A stretch of DNA of 64,000 nt from Symbiodinium natans (Eukaryota > Sar > Dinophyceae > Suessiales > Symbiodiniaceae): NCBI GenBank assembly GCA_905221605.1, contig CAJNDS010002126.1:353501-417500 (forward strand), read 5' to 3'. The notes beneath the pieces were generated by a model that ran no database searches, was not told the origin of the DNA, and was given only the letters and a program-made list of their open reading frames with translations. Numbering within the stretch: the stretch's first letter is position 1; every line of letters begins with the position of its first letter. Below are positions 19,165-29,352 of the stretch, piece after piece. Position numbers and translations under genes: made by a program.

Positions 19165-19269
19165 GCCACGAACTACTTCATCATTGTCTCCATCTCCTCC
19201 CTAGCCGTGGTGCTCTGCTTTCTGCTGCCCAGGCCTCTAACATCTACGGCCCAGGCCAGATCCTTCTGA
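19165..19269 (+). CDS. Candidate C-terminal exon with terminal membrane helix
   Basis: Acceptor CAGCCAGCAG|G, frame ATNYFIIVSISSLAVVLCFL then LPRPLTSTAQARSF and TGA at 19267. A 20-residue hydrophobic helix plus a short cytosol-like tail. Together with the upstream islands this suggests a membrane protein with at least two helices and a glycosylatable loop. Identity unknown. Confidence 0.5.
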   Translation, partial: ATNYFIIVSISSLAVVLCFLLPRPLTSTAQARSF

Positions 19270-19577
19270 TGCGTAAACCCCACCCTAACCCTAAACCCTA
19301 AACCCTAAGCACATAAGCCCTACTAGTAAGACCCTAAGGACCACACCCCTCTGCTGCGGACCCTCATTGGGTTTCGCCGATTTAGGACTTAGGGCTTAGG
19401 TTCAGGGTTCTACACCCCTAAACCCTAAACCCGCCCGCCACCCCACTCTCTTGTCTTTTGGGGTAGGCGGGCGCTGGTCGAGCGCTCAGTGAGACCCTGC
19501 GAGGGAGCCCCAGGCGGGCGACCGAGCTGGCCTCCAGGCTGGCTTACCCTCCAGGCAGGCACAGGCCGAGTCAGCAG

Positions 19578-20140
19578 TTGTCACTGTATTATATTATAGT
19601 ACCCAAAACCCCGCCCGTGACTCTTTCTTGGCCCCGTTTCCCTGACCCTAACCCTGGCCCTGGCCTGCTCCTGCTCTGGCTCCCTGGCCCTGGCCTTGAC
19701 TGGCCCTGCTCGGGTTTTCCCACCGCCAACCAAACCTCGCTGCCTTTGTCTGTTCCTGGCCTATCCCTCCTCATGCCTCGTTTCCGTTTGCGCCTGGCCC
19801 ACGCAGCGAGCTCCCCAACCTGACCTGACCTGGCCCGGCACCCCACCTTACCCCCTTCGCGCCAAGCCAAGCTGTCCGCACACCAGTTTGTGCCTGGTCC
19901 ACACCAGCCCTGTTTCCGTGGCGCTCTGCCCAACCCAAGCTGTTCACTGTGTGTTGCCTCCCTGGCTTTAGCCCCTTCGCGCCAACCAAGCCTCGCTGCC
20001 TTTGTCTGTTCCTGGCCAACCCAAGCTGTCTTCGCTGACCCTGCCTCGTTTCCGTCTGCTGCAGCTTTGCGCCTGGTCCACGCACCTTGTGGAGGTCCCC
20101 AAAAGGGCGTGAGTGCTGACTCATGTGATGCTTTGTAAAA
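19578..20140. repeat. Diverged minisatellite, C/T-rich
   Basis: Segments near 19726, 19858 and 19977 repeat in imperfect form at about 120 bp spacing (shared strings include CTCGCTGCCTTTGTCTGTTC, TTCGCGCCAA and AACCCAAGCTGT). Overlapping frames on both strands come from the biased composition, so I call no gene. Confidence 0.6.
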
Positions 20141-20244
20141 AAATAAAAGGTTTTAACTCCTTGAGAGTTGTAAGTGGGCGGTCTTGGGGTGGGTAGGTCT
20201 GCAGACTTCCGCTCGCTCCCAAAGCGCGCTTCCGTTTGGCACGC

Positions 20245-20545
20245 CCTAAACCCTAAACCCTAAACCCTAAACCCTAAACCCTAAACCCTTAACCCTTAAC
20301 CCTTAACCCTTAACCCTAAACCCAAAACCCAAAAACCCTGGTTTAAAACCCTAAACCCCAAACCCCAAACCCTAAAACCCTGGTTTCCATGGTAGGCCCT
20401 GAAGCTTACGGCTGCCTCTGGCCAGGCCCAGAGGATTCTGCGGGAGACTGGGCCTCTTGGAATTGGGGTTTAGGGTTTAGGGTTTAGGGTTTAGGGTTTA
20501 GGGTTTAGGGTTTGGGGTTTAGGGTTTAGGGTTTAGGGTTTCGGG
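20245..20545. repeat. CCCTAAA/CCCTTAA array and facing TTTAGGG array
   Basis: CCCTAAA with a CCCTTAA block at 20245-20370, a 90 bp unique island, then TTTAGGG at 20465-20540. Opposed arrays could pair in a transcript. Confidence 0.85.
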
Positions 20546-20928
20546 GTGTTTTGGGATTTTTGGGATTTAGGGGGTTGGGGATTCAGGGATTTACGGGTTC
20601 TTGGGGTTGTAGGAGTTTGAGGCTGTCGTGGTTCAGAGGCTCAGGTGTTCTGACGGCTTGCTGGCTTTGGAAGGATCTGGAGTTTGGGGCTTTGGTTCAG
20701 TTGTTGTTTCAGTCTTGGTGGCGCTGCACGACCCCAACACATCATGAAATGACAGCATGATTGCAAGGCAACTTGAGCCCGAAATCCTGATGCCCTTGGG
20801 CCGCGGGAAGCTGTACTCCTACATCCAAAGCCTCCCAAGCCTCCTACGCTTTCAACCCTACACCCCTAAAGCCTAAACCTAAACCCTGAAACCCCTCCCC
20901 CCCCACCCTCAACCCTCAACCCTGAACC

Positions 20929-20967
<39 letters not shown>

Positions 20968-20990
20968 ACTCTCAACCCCAAACCCAAACA
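20546..20990. other. Unique stretch then CCCTCAA array
   Basis: No convincing exon in 20546-20900. CCCTCAA units at 20907-20975 end in AAACCCAAACAG, which offers the acceptor of the next exon. Confidence 0.6.
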
Positions 20991-21114
20991 GAACAGTCGG
21001 ACTTCTTCGAGGTCGGCGGTGGCGATGATCCTCGAGTCCCTCCCGCTGACGAGTTCGGAGCTCTGTCGAGGCAAGGCCCAGGCGGCGATGGGCGAGATGA
21101 CCATCCTCATGAAG
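20991..21114 (+). CDS. Candidate internal exon
   Basis: After AAACAG the frame with highest GC3 reads RTSSRSAVAMILESLPLTSS then ELCRGKAQAAMGEMTILMK, ending at AAG before GATAGG (a GA donor). The alternative frame QSDFFEVGGGDD is also open but has poorer codon bias. It pairs well with the terminal exon at 21711. Confidence 0.45.
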
Positions 21115-21116
21115 GA

Positions 21117-21360
21117 TAGGGTTTAGGGTTTAGGGTTTAGGGTTTAGGGTTTAGGGTTTAGGGTTTAGGGTTTAGGGTTTAGGGTTTAGGGTTTAGGGTT
21201 TAGGGTTTAGGGTTTAGGGTTTAGGGTTTAGGGTTCAGGGTTCAGGGTTCAGGGTTCAGGGTTTTGGGTTTTGGGTTTTGGGTTTAGGGCTTAGGGCTTA
21301 GGGTTTAGGGTTTAGGGTTTAGGGTCTAGGGTTTGGGGTTTAGGGTTTAGGGATTGTGTA
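21117..21360 (-). repeat. Long TTTAGGG array
   Basis: About 33 heptamers: 17 pure TTTAGGG, then blocks of TTCAGGG, TTTTGGG and CTTAGGG. One of the cleanest arrays in the window. Confidence 0.95.
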
Positions 21361-21710
21361 GGGTTTGAGGGGGTTTCAGGGTTTAGTTTGGGGGTCTAGG
21401 GCAAGCTTTCCGGGAAGAGGGTTAGGTTTAGGGCTCAGGTTTTGGGATGTAAACCCCAAACCCTAAACCCTGTACCTATGAGCCTGTCGGGGTGGACCGA
21501 TGCTCGACAGGCTGCCAAGGGGAGTCCTGTTTTGACAAGCCTGTCAGCGCCAAGGTTTAGGGTTTAAGGTTGAGGGTTTAGGGTTAAGGGTTCAGGGGTT
21601 CCGCAAGCACCAAGGTTTAGGGTTTAGGGTTAGGGTTTAGGTTTTGTTTTGGGTTTAGGGTTTAGGGTTTAGGGGGTTTAGGGTTTAGGGTTTATGGTCC
21701 CCAAGCACAG

Positions 21711-21751
21711 GGTTCTTCGGCGAGTTGACGCAATGGATGAAGGACATCTGA
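21711..21751 (+). CDS. Candidate C-terminal exon
   Basis: Acceptor CAAGCACAG|G, then FFGELTQWMKDI and TGA at 21749-21751. Likely the last exon of the gene with the exon at 20991. Confidence 0.4.
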
Positions 21752-22235
21752 GTTTTGTTGGGAGCACCCAGCCGCCTGTCGAGCCCCTCGGCCCGAAGTC
21801 CCCAAAACCCTGCGTCCCTAAACCCTAAACCCTAAACCCTAAACCCGAAACCCTATACCCTAAACCCTTTACCCTATACCCTATACCCAAAACCCTGAAC
21901 CCTAAACACCAGAACCCAACATCTGGAAAACCTGAGCACAGAGAATCCCGAACATCCCGAAGGATAGACCCCGCCTCGCAGCCGCAACGGCAAAAAGGGT
22001 TGAAGGGCTCAGGGTTTAGCGTATGGGGTTGAAGGGTGCAGGGTTTAGGGTTGATTAGGGTTGAGGGGTTCAGGGTTCAGGGTTCAGGGTTTGGGTTCAG
22101 GGTTTAGGGTTTAGGGTTTAGGGTTGAGGGTTGAGGGTGATAGGTTTAAGGTTTTGGGTGCTGGGTGTATGGTTGACTAAGCCCCCCAAAACCTTAAACC
22201 ATAAACCCTAAAAGCCCAGACCCTAAACCCTCGGG
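21752..22235. repeat. Mixed arrays before the LINE
   Basis: CCCTAAA/CCCTATA units at 21815-21905 and TTGAGGG/TTCAGGG/TTTAGGG at 22005-22140, with short unique parts. No exon called. Confidence 0.7.
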
Positions 22236-22260
22236 TCTCAAAGTTGCCTCCCTCGAAAAA

Positions 22261-22882
22261 ATGCTTCAAATACCAGAAAGCTGCCATGAATATCTAGTCT
22301 CAAACGGTCCCCGTGAGCCTGACTCACAAGAAGACACTGTGGAAGACACGCCTGCTGTCGACTTGCCGCTCAAGTTTGAAGACGTGCGCGCCTTTGATGG
22401 TGCCCTTGAGGATTGGAAAGCCAAGGTCAGGGAAGTGTGCGCCGACTATCGTACCTCCCTGTGTGTGACGTTCAACCCGCAAATCTGCAGTGCCCGCGCC
22501 TTTCATGACCTAGTTGAGTCACTTGGGGTCAGCATCGTTGCGCAGTCCAAAAGTGATGATGTGCCTGTCCCACGCCAGTATCCCAGTGCAACAGTAGCTG
22601 GTGACACAGCTCAACCTGCATTGATTGTGATTTTCAAGCCGGCTCCTGGCGAACAGAAAATCACATTGCAGGCAAACCTCCGGCTCAAGACTTTGTGCGC
22701 CAAGGGTCGCAGAGGTGCCGTTGAGGCTCACATTGAAAAAAATGCTGGCCTACTTCGGCCCCGCCATCAAAGTCACCAGCAGCGCGCCTGCCGCTTCGAA
22801 GAAGACTCACGCAAAGCAGGCAGCAGGACGTCTTGACATCCGTTCCCTCATTCTCAAAAGGGCGAATGTGGTGGCACGATGA
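22261..22882 (+). pseudogene. LINE ORF1-like, one frameshift
   Basis: The frame from ATG 22261 (MLQIPESCHEYLV...) runs to a stop at 22834, but the coding character shifts frame at an A7 run (22735-22741). In the next frame the sequence continues MLAYFGPAIKVTSS... to TGA at 22880-22882 with better composition, so a one-base indel in the A run is likely. The end is Lys/Arg-rich (KKTHAKQ, LILKRANVVAR), consistent with a nucleic-acid-binding ORF1 product. No zinc knuckle or RRM was recognised. The homology to known ORF1 families is open. Confidence 0.55.
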
Positions 22883-23171
22883 GCGGCTCTAATTCGTTTT
22901 GTGAAATATCGCTCGCGCACTTGTTGCAACGGTGTGCCTGTTAATTTGTACCTTGGCTGGTCATGCTTTATGTATGATGGAGACACAAGCCATTCAATTA
23001 GCTTGCATGTGCATTACGTACACTAAAGAGGGAAATCTTGACACTGCTTTGCGGTAAGAAGCAACAAGATGCTGTTTGGAAGACTATGCGTATTGTACTT
23101 GTGTTGTGCATGCTGCAACAAAGTCGCTTGAAAGATTGCTCTGGCCACTTGATTCGATGGTCGTTGCGCCT

Positions 23172-23295
23172 GTTGTTCTCTTCTTTTCTTGCTTTTCTTT
23201 TCTCTTCTTGTCTCTTCTTTCCTTTCTTTTTTTTTCTTTCTCCTCTCTCTCTTGTTCTCTTCTTTGCCTTCCTTTCTTTCTTTTTTCGCTTTCAG
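23172..23295. repeat. Polypyrimidine tract inside the LINE
   Basis: About 120 bases of nearly pure C/T (TTCTTTTCTTGC..., TTTTTTTTCTTTCTCC). It sits between ORF1 and the endonuclease region. The Phe/Leu-rich translation of this stretch is not real protein. It could be an inter-ORF spacer or a slippage expansion. Confidence 0.8.
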
Positions 23296-23652
23296 CTTCA
23301 TGCCCGAGGGATCATTGTAAAGACCAGGGTAGCTGCCCTCATGGACACTCTCTTGCGCAGCCACCTGCTTCAGTGGCTACAAACAGGTCCCCGTCGCCTT
23401 GAGAGGCTTGCAGCCTTCAAAGACGTACAGGCTTTACTGGAAGCTGCTCCTGACATCATTCGAGCAGGCAGCAAGACGGTGGCTGTTGACGCAGCAAGAC
23501 AACTTTTCCTACTTGCTGGTTGTTTGTATAATTTCCTAAAAAGGGATGCTGCTTCAATGCTTCGTGCTAGCTCTGAGCACAGTGAACGTATCATAACACC
23601 CTACGCGGGTGCGCATTCGTCCTCTGCGGGAGCCACAAAAGCAGAGCCTACC

Positions 23653-24201
23653 AATTTGATTTCTGTTCTTGGTTTAGGATGCTTTAATCCAGGGCGCACG
23701 GGCTTATCGCAATTAGGCACAGATGCTTTGCTGCATTGGCGTCTGTGGGCCATCTCGGCCGCAATGCAAGAACACAGGCTCCATGTGCTTGCACTGCCTG
23801 GCTCTAGATTGCCACCAGGTGCGCTTTTGCCTGAAAGGTTCCCCATGACATGGGTTGGCGCTAGGTCAGTTGATTGGAACTGCTCTGGCTTTTTCATTGA
23901 TTCGGACCTCTTCGATAGCGTGGTGGTTTTTGAGGAATTGTGTTGTGAAAGGGTTTGTTGGATTTGTATCCAAGCGTGACAGCCTGCGCAGAAGCAGGGA
24001 CTCATTTGTTGTAGCTTCTATTGCGCCCAAGGTGGAGGCCTTAAAACATGGTCACATATCTTGGAGTCGTACGCGCAGCTGAAGGAACGATATGTGGCCC
24101 ATGATTTCGTTCTTTTAGGCGATGCCAACACCCACTTGTCTTACGTGTTTGATCACCCCAACACGTGCTGATGTTTACACTGTCGGCAAAGCGCCAGTGA
24201 C
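23653..24201 (+). pseudogene. LINE endonuclease region with two in-frame TGA codons
   Basis: In the same frame as the RT, the sequence reads NLISVLGLGCFN... HRLHVLALPGSRLPPG... ERFPMTWVGARSVDWNCSGF, stops at TGA 23977-23979, continues QPAQKQGLICCSFYCAQGG, then FVLLGDANTH (the GDxN motif of exonuclease-endonuclease-phosphatase enzymes, 24103-24132), stops at TGA 24169-24171, and runs on into the RT frame. No frameshift is needed. The canonical Gln-Glu near the start is not visible; LPGSR stands there. The domain finishes in the next feature at SDH. Confidence 0.8.
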
Positions 24202-27200
24202 ATGCGGCTTGAGGCAATGATTGGTCATGCAGGTTTACGTGTCATCAACCCTGCGGTCGCAACACATGATAATGGCAGTATCCTGGACTTGGTCCTGGTT
24301 CCGGCTCATCTTGATGTTCAGGCCTTTGTGCATCCTGGTCGCTTAGGGGGTTCTGACCACAGGCTGGTATCCACCTCGGTAAGTTTGCAAGTTTCCTGCT
24401 GTTACGCAGGCGCGCTTGGTAGGATCTCTTGGCTTTCTGGGGAAGTTTGGGACGAAGCGTTGAGCATGATCTCGTTGCCCCTGCAGTCTTTAGAGGAAGC
24501 CATTGCCGATACCTTGAGGTGTGTGGACCTAAGACCTGCACAGTTTGGAGGGAAGACCTCCAAAAAGCTACGCCGAGGCATCCTTGACTCTGCGGCTTGG
24601 GCGAGAGATGTCCTTGTAGTCATTGCAGGTCACATAGCTGGGGCAGTAAAGGTGCACGGGGCCCGTCGTCCAGAGGGTGAAAAACTTTCCCCGTCCGACT
24701 ACGCAACACATGAGGAGTTTAAAGCGGCGGTCAAGGAAGCATCTGCGCGAGAACAGTTTCGCATCGTGAATTCCTACGCTCGCTTGCGACAGCAAGATCG
24801 TGGTGCTTCTGAAAAGTTTTTGAGTTCCTTCTTTAATAAGGAAAGTCGTTTTCGCATCAGCTTGCTAGACCAAGACACCGGGCAGAGTCTCTCGGAAGAG
24901 GACATGTTGTCGGCCCTTGTGGAAGATATGATGGCGCGAGTTGACAATAATTTCGCGGCAGATAGTGAATTGCTAAGGCAAGTTGACACTGCTGTTGCGG
25001 AAGTGCGGCGTCTGGGCGGCTTCAACTCCAACAACCCGGATGCTCCTCAAGCAACTCCAAGTGCTGCGCAAGATGATCTCTACACCGAGGCTGAACTGGA
25101 GCAAGTTTTGCAGAAATGCAAGTCTTCCAAGAAGTGTCTCCATGGTTGTTTTGCGCTGCTCAAGGCACGGAATTCAACGCACAGACAACTGCTTTTGAGC
25201 TTGGCCAATCTTTCCAGGCATGTGGGGCTCACTTCCACTGTGTGGTCGTTGAGGCAATTTGCCCACATACGGAAATCAGGAAGCATGGCAGTCCGTCGCA
25301 TCCAGTGCTTGCGCCCCATCTCCCTCACCGCGGACATGGCGCATGTGGTAGACGGTTTGTGGTTAAACCGTAACCGACTCAAGATGGAGACGCTAGCAGG
25401 GCCATGCCAGGTTGGGGGGGTTTCTGGCACTCAGCTACTGTTGCTTGCTATTCTGTTACTTGCCCAAGTTCGAGATTATCAGGGCCTGCCGCTGCACCTG
25501 GCCATTTTAGATTTGCGGTGGGCTTTCGACGTGGCTAGGCTCAACAACATGAGACTGGCTTGCTCAGAAGCCGGAGTTTGCGGCACAGACTGGTTACTGA
25601 TTGATGATGTTTTTTCTTTAGACAGGCAGTGTGTCCATCTTCATGGATTACTCTCAAAGGTCTTCATTCTGGGTTGCGGCATCGCTCAGGGTCGTCGCTT
25701 CAGTGTGCATGTCTTCAACTGCCTGCTTTCTGGGTTGCGGGATGAGGTTCGTCGTGTTCTCCCGAATGGCGTGTGTGCCTGGCTCCCTAAGAAAGTCATG
25801 AGAGCTGTATCTTCAATAGATTTGGCTGACCCAAGCCTGGATTTCTCGTCGAAGCCACAGCAGGGGATCCTCAAGCCCGTCTTAGAGCGGTTACAAGACG
25901 ATGCATTGCTGCCACACCAGCAAACTCGTGAAATACAGGAGGCTCTAACCTCCCTGTCTGGTTTCGCAGACAGGTGTGCGTTGCTTGACGCCCTGGGCTC
26001 CTGCCCAGTAGAGTCGCTGCAGTACGTGGATGATACTACAGTTCCGTGCTCCTCTCCCGGAGCAGTGAGATGTATTGTCAACAAGACAGCTTCCTCAGCT
26101 TGCACACGGTATGCGACTCGCGCCAAGTCGCAGTTTCATTATGGCAAAAATAAGACATGTACCATGGCGCTTCTGAGTAGCCCGCCCCTCGACCCTTGCT
26201 CCTTGGACTGCGAAGTTGTTTCGCAACAAACCATCCTTGGTGTTTTGTTCGATCAAGAACTGACCTTCGAACCCTTGTTGCGTGCAACCCTGGCAAGGGC
26301 TTGGTCCATGTTCGTTGACCTGTTTCACACGGCTGAAACTGGAGGTTTTTCAGTTCCGGTCTTGGTTTCCCAGGTCATCATCAGGTTACACCCAGTGATC
26401 ATGTGTGTTGCAGCATTCATTGCTCTGGCACCTGGCGTACTGGGCAAGCTAAATCAGCTGCAGTGGCGCTGGGGCAAAGCGATCCTTGGATGTAGATATC
26501 AGCGCGAACTTCGACATCATTTGGTTGTGGCCCAGTGTGGCTGGGACATGAGACTTGGTACTTGCTTGCTCCTCGAGCTGGTGATGATGCGTGCCAGAAT
26601 TGTTCTTCTTCCTGCAGATCACCCCACAGCGAGACTTGCAGCATGTCTGCAAACCGCGCCCTGTGTGTCTTGGTTCACCCAGGTGCCTGCCCTCATTCAG
26701 GAAGCTTCGGTGCACCAAACGCTGCCAACGCTGTCGGACTGTGGCATCTTCACATGTCAAGAGATCAGCGCAGCTAGAACTGACGCTTTCCTACGCAAAC
26801 AGATCCTGCGCAAGTATCGCCAAGAAGTCATCAGACCAATACTGCTGGAACACGACAGGAGACATCTCGCTGAGTGCCTGTCTTATGACATTCCAGTCTT
26901 TAGGTGCTCGCTGATAACTTTGGGCTTTTACACCCTGAGTTTGGACTGGGAAATCTTTCATTTGGAAACCCCCAATGTCATGTGGTTCAATTTTCGAGCA
27001 TGGTGTTTAGTCCGCATTACGGCGAGGTGGCCTCTGCCGCTCTTCGGTTTCAAAGAATTCCCGCTGCGCTTGACGTGCCCAGCCTGTGGGGAACCGGAGG
27101 CCTCCATTGGGCATCTACTGTGCCAGTGTGCAGGCACGTGTGAAGCCTTCGCATCCTTCCGCAATAAGGTTCCTGGCTGCCCGACCAGGGCATTAAGTAT

Positions 27201-27291
27201 AGCCTTGTTGCGCACGTTGTTTGGCGCACCAGAAACGTGGCTTGAAGCTCAGAACTACGTGGGCGCGTGCCTTCGACTGGCCTTTTTCTGA
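24202..27291 (+). CDS. LINE reverse transcriptase (1029 codons open)
   Basis: The N-terminal part completes the endonuclease: GSILDLVLV and GGSDHRLV (Ser51-Asp52-His53). The RT core follows: LRPISL (block 1), GVSGTQLLLLAILLLAQ, ILDLRWAFDV (motif A, catalytic Asp437, Phe442-Asp443), GIAQGRRFSVHVFN (motif B), and LQYVDDTTV (motif C, Tyr608-Asp611). Near the C terminus C959-x2-C962-x8-H971-x2-C974-x-C976 matches the CCHC-type motif common after LINE RTs. The ATG at 24202 is only the first Met after the second TGA; the original protein began upstream near or before 23326. The RT part itself is intact. Confidence 0.95.
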   Translation: MRLEAMIGHAGLRVINPAVATHDNGSILDLVLVPAHLDVQAFVHPGRLGGSDHRLVSTSVSLQVSCCYAGALGRISWLSGEVWDEALSMISLPLQSLEEAIADTLRCVDLRPAQFGGKTSKKLRRGILDSAAWARDVLVVIAGHIAGAVKVHGARRPEGEKLSPSDYATHEEFKAAVKEASAREQFRIVNSYARLRQQDRGASEKFLSSFFNKESRFRISLLDQDTGQSLSEEDMLSALVEDMMARVDNNFAADSELLRQVDTAVAEVRRLGGFNSNNPDAPQATPSAAQDDLYTEAELEQVLQKCKSSKKCLHGCFALLKARNSTHRQLLLSLANLSRHVGLTSTVWSLRQFAHIRKSGSMAVRRIQCLRPISLTADMAHVVDGLWLNRNRLKMETLAGPCQVGGVSGTQLLLLAILLLAQVRDYQGLPLHLAILDLRWAFDVARLNNMRLACSEAGVCGTDWLLIDDVFSLDRQCVHLHGLLSKVFILGCGIAQGRRFSVHVFNCLLSGLRDEVRRVLPNGVCAWLPKKVMRAVSSIDLADPSLDFSSKPQQGILKPVLERLQDDALLPHQQTREIQEALTSLSGFADRCALLDALGSCPVESLQYVDDTTVPCSSPGAVRCIVNKTASSACTRYATRAKSQFHYGKNKTCTMALLSSPPLDPCSLDCEVVSQQTILGVLFDQELTFEPLLRATLARAWSMFVDLFHTAETGGFSVPVLVSQVIIRLHPVIMCVAAFIALAPGVLGKLNQLQWRWGKAILGCRYQRELRHHLVVAQCGWDMRLGTCLLLELVMMRARIVLLPADHPTARLAACLQTAPCVSWFTQVPALIQEASVHQTLPTLSDCGIFTCQEISAARTDAFLRKQILRKYRQEVIRPILLEHDRRHLAECLSYDIPVFRCSLITLGFYTLSLDWEIFHLETPNVMWFNFRAWCLVRITARWPLPLFGFKEFPLRLTCPACGEPEASIGHLLCQCAGTCEAFASFRNKVPGCPTRALSIALLRTLFGAPETWLEAQNYVGACLRLAFF

Positions 27292-27445
27292 TCTGCAGCT
27301 TTGTGCAAGCACCCGGTGGCCAGTGAAAGATCTGCGCCATGACGCTGCCTGCACATTTCGGTAGACAACAAGTGGGCGCGTCCCTTGCTGTGTGTCGAGA
27401 GTCAGCTGTTGTAGCCCTCTTCCTGGGTGCAGCTGTGCGGTCACA

Positions 27446-27467
27446 CCTTACCTTACCTTACCTTACC
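27446..27467 (+). repeat. LINE 3' tail (CCTTA)4
   Basis: Four CCTTA units plus CC at the end of the 155 bp 3' UTR. Short tandem tails of this type mark the 3' terminus used by target-primed reverse transcription in several LINE clades. Confidence 0.85.
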
Positions 27468-27701
27468 ATAGGGCATACAGTCCTATTTGCTACGCCCCAA
27501 AGCCGACAACCCTAAAGCCTTAAGTCCTAAATTCTAAAAGCCAGTAAACCTCCAAGCCCTAATAACGAAACAGAAAAAGCCCAAAAGCCTTCAAGCCTTC
27601 AAGAAGCCCTAAACGCCTCAGGCTCGAAGCTCTAGGCCCCCAAAACCCAATATTCCCGCAAACCCTGCGACGCTGAAGCCTCAAAACCCTGTAGCCGGAA
27701 A

Positions 27702-27748
27702 GGACTTGGATTTTCACCTGGGCCACATGTGGTTCGAGGACCTTGGCG
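27702..27748 (+). CDS. Candidate internal exon
   Basis: After CCGGAAAG the frame reads DLDFHLGHMWFEDLG with a GTGTGG donor at 27749. Probably joined to the terminal exon at 27882. Confidence 0.35.
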
Positions 27749-27881
27749 GTGTGGGGCAGAGGAGTTTGGGTGGTTTTGGACTGTTTATGTTTAGGGTTTA
27801 GGGTTTAAGGTGTAGGGTTTAGGGAACAGGGAACAGGATTAGGGACTAGGGGCGTTTAGGGGCTGTGGGGTTGCTGCTGAG

Positions 27882-27968
27882 GACTTCAGCATCCTCCGAA
27901 AACGGGCGCGCTACCGACGCTGGTTGCAGGCCTTCGCGGAGATTCTGAAGCTTGGTCTGGATACCTAG
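27882..27968 (+). CDS. Candidate C-terminal exon, basic helical
   Basis: Frame DFSILRKRARYRRWLQAFAE then ILKLGLDT and TAG at 27966-27968. Arg-rich amphipathic helix character. A CCCTAAA stretch follows. Closes a gene whose upstream part may lie beyond the LINE. Confidence 0.45.
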   Translation, partial: DFSILRKRARYRRWLQAFAEILKLGLDT

Positions 27969-28054
27969 TGTCACCCTAAACCCTAAACCCTCAACCCTTA
28001 CGAACCCCCCCCCCCTCCCAAAAGCCGTAAACCCCAAACCATGGATGGGCTGTC

Positions 28055-28370
28055 GGGCTCCGAGTTAGGGTTTAGGGTTTAGGGTTTAGGTTTATGGGGG
28101 TTTGGGGTTTAGGGTTTAGGGGGATGGGAGGTGAAGAACCGAGATTTGTGCAGAGCAGAGTGGCAACTTTACCATCGTGTTGAAGTGGTGTGAACATGTG
28201 AGTCGTTGAGTCGTGTTGGGCTTAGGAAAAGCCATGTGCTAGCCAATCGAAACTTCTGGTTCTGAGTGACCCACATCAACTTCTATGCATTTAGGCTTTC
28301 GCGTTTGAGAATTGGGGTTTAGGATGTGGGGTTTGCCCCAAGGATTTGGGGTTTTGGCGGCTTCGCATCC
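28055..28370. other. TTTAGGG array and unique stretch
   Basis: TTTAGGG units at 28065-28120; the rest is unique with no exon apart from the island starting at 28381. Confidence 0.6.
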
Positions 28371-28380
28371 TTTTCCAAGG

Positions 28381-28440
28381 AAGACCTCCATGCAGAATTT
28401 CGACGCTGTCCTGTGCGCGGCCGCGGCCGTGCCGACGAAG
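28381..28440 (+). CDS. Candidate exon
   Basis: After CCAAGG the frame reads KTSMQNFDAVLCAAAAVPTK, exactly 20 codons with very high GC3, ending at AAG before GACACC (GA donor). Could be an early exon of the long gene that follows. Confidence 0.45.
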
Positions 28441-28449
28441 GACACCCCT

Positions 28450-29262
28450 AAACCCTAAACCGATTTTTTGCCCTTAAACCTTAAGCCCTCAAAGCACTGA
28501 AGCCTTACGCCGCCCTAGAGCTCCAGAACCCTGTGACCCCTAACACCCCAAACGCCCAGAACCCCAAGTGTGCCCTAGCTCAAACCCTAAACCCTAAACC
28601 CTAAACCCAAAACCCTAAATTTTAAACCCTAAACCCCAAACCCAAGAACCCAATCCCTGGCCCCTTTAGGGTGCGAGGGTTCGGCGTTCAGGCTGCGGGT
28701 TGACGTAGCTGCCATGGAGGGCGACTTAGGCTGTCAATTGGGTTTAGGGTTTAGGGTTTAGGGTTTTCTACTTGCCGGGCAGCGTGTAAGTGGAAAACCC
28801 CTCTCACCAGGAGTTGCTACCTGGGCAGGAACAACAGGGTTCAGGTTTTAGGATTTAGGTTAAACCCTAAACCCTAAAAACCTAAAATCCTAACCCTAAA
28901 CCCTAAACCCTAAACCCCAAACCCTAAACCCTAAACCCTAAACTCTGAACCCTGAACCCTGAACCCTGAACCCTGAACCCTGAACCCTCAACCCCCGAAA
29001 CCCTAAACCCAGGCTGGTCGTTGGCTTGGGTTTACGACTTAAGCCTCCGGTGCTCGAGCAGTTCGCACGTCGCTTTGGGATTCAAGCGTGTAGGGCGTTT
29101 CGTATTCAAACCCTAAACCCTAAACCCTAAACCCTAAACCCTAAACCCTAAACCCTAAACCCTAAACCCTAAACCCTAAACCTTTAAAACCGTAAAACCC
29201 TAAAACCCTAAACCCTAAACCTTTAAAACCGTAGAACCCTAAAACCCTGAACCCAAACCCCA
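28450..29262. repeat. Arrays and short unique stretches
   Basis: CCCTAAA at 28583-28640, TTTAGGG at 28740-28765, CCCTAAA/CCCTGAA at 28862-29000 and CCCTAAA at 29107-29190. No exon called between them. Confidence 0.75.
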
Positions 29263-29352
29263 AACGAGGAGTCCGAGCAGATGGTGAACATGTTGCCATC
29301 ACTTCGCCACCAGTGCGCCCTGGTGTCCAGCACGCTCAATGCGCTGATGGCC
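29263..29352 (+). CDS. Candidate internal exon, canonical donor
   Basis: Frame NEESEQMVNMLPSLRHQCAL then VSSTLNALMA, followed by GTAAGG at 29353. Thirty codons, very high GC3, phase 0 at the donor. Among the best-supported single exons of the window. Amphipathic helix character. Confidence 0.55.

Larger units (their letters stand above)
22240..27467 (+). mobile_element. LINE (non-LTR retrotransposon), nearly full length
   Basis: A 5.2 kb segment free of telomere-type repeat, with an ORF1-like frame (22261), an APE-type endonuclease region (23653-24357), reverse transcriptase with YVDD, a C-terminal Cys-His motif, a short 3' UTR and a terminal (CCTTA)4 tail. The order EN-RT-zinc motif and a short tandem tail are typical of LINEs. 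It lies on the same strand as all the exon islands. The 5' limit is estimated from where the CCCTAAA units stop (about 22230). No target-site duplication could be identified. Confidence 0.93.

Noticed and set aside
18503-19269. Reading the hydrophobic exons here as a Cys-loop ligand-gated channel
   Set aside because: Short resemblances to channel helices exist, but the order of the pieces along the DNA does not match that family and the last helix ends in a stop soon after.
22519-22731. Minus-strand frames within the LINE
   Set aside because: Shadows of the ORF1-like and RT coding frames.
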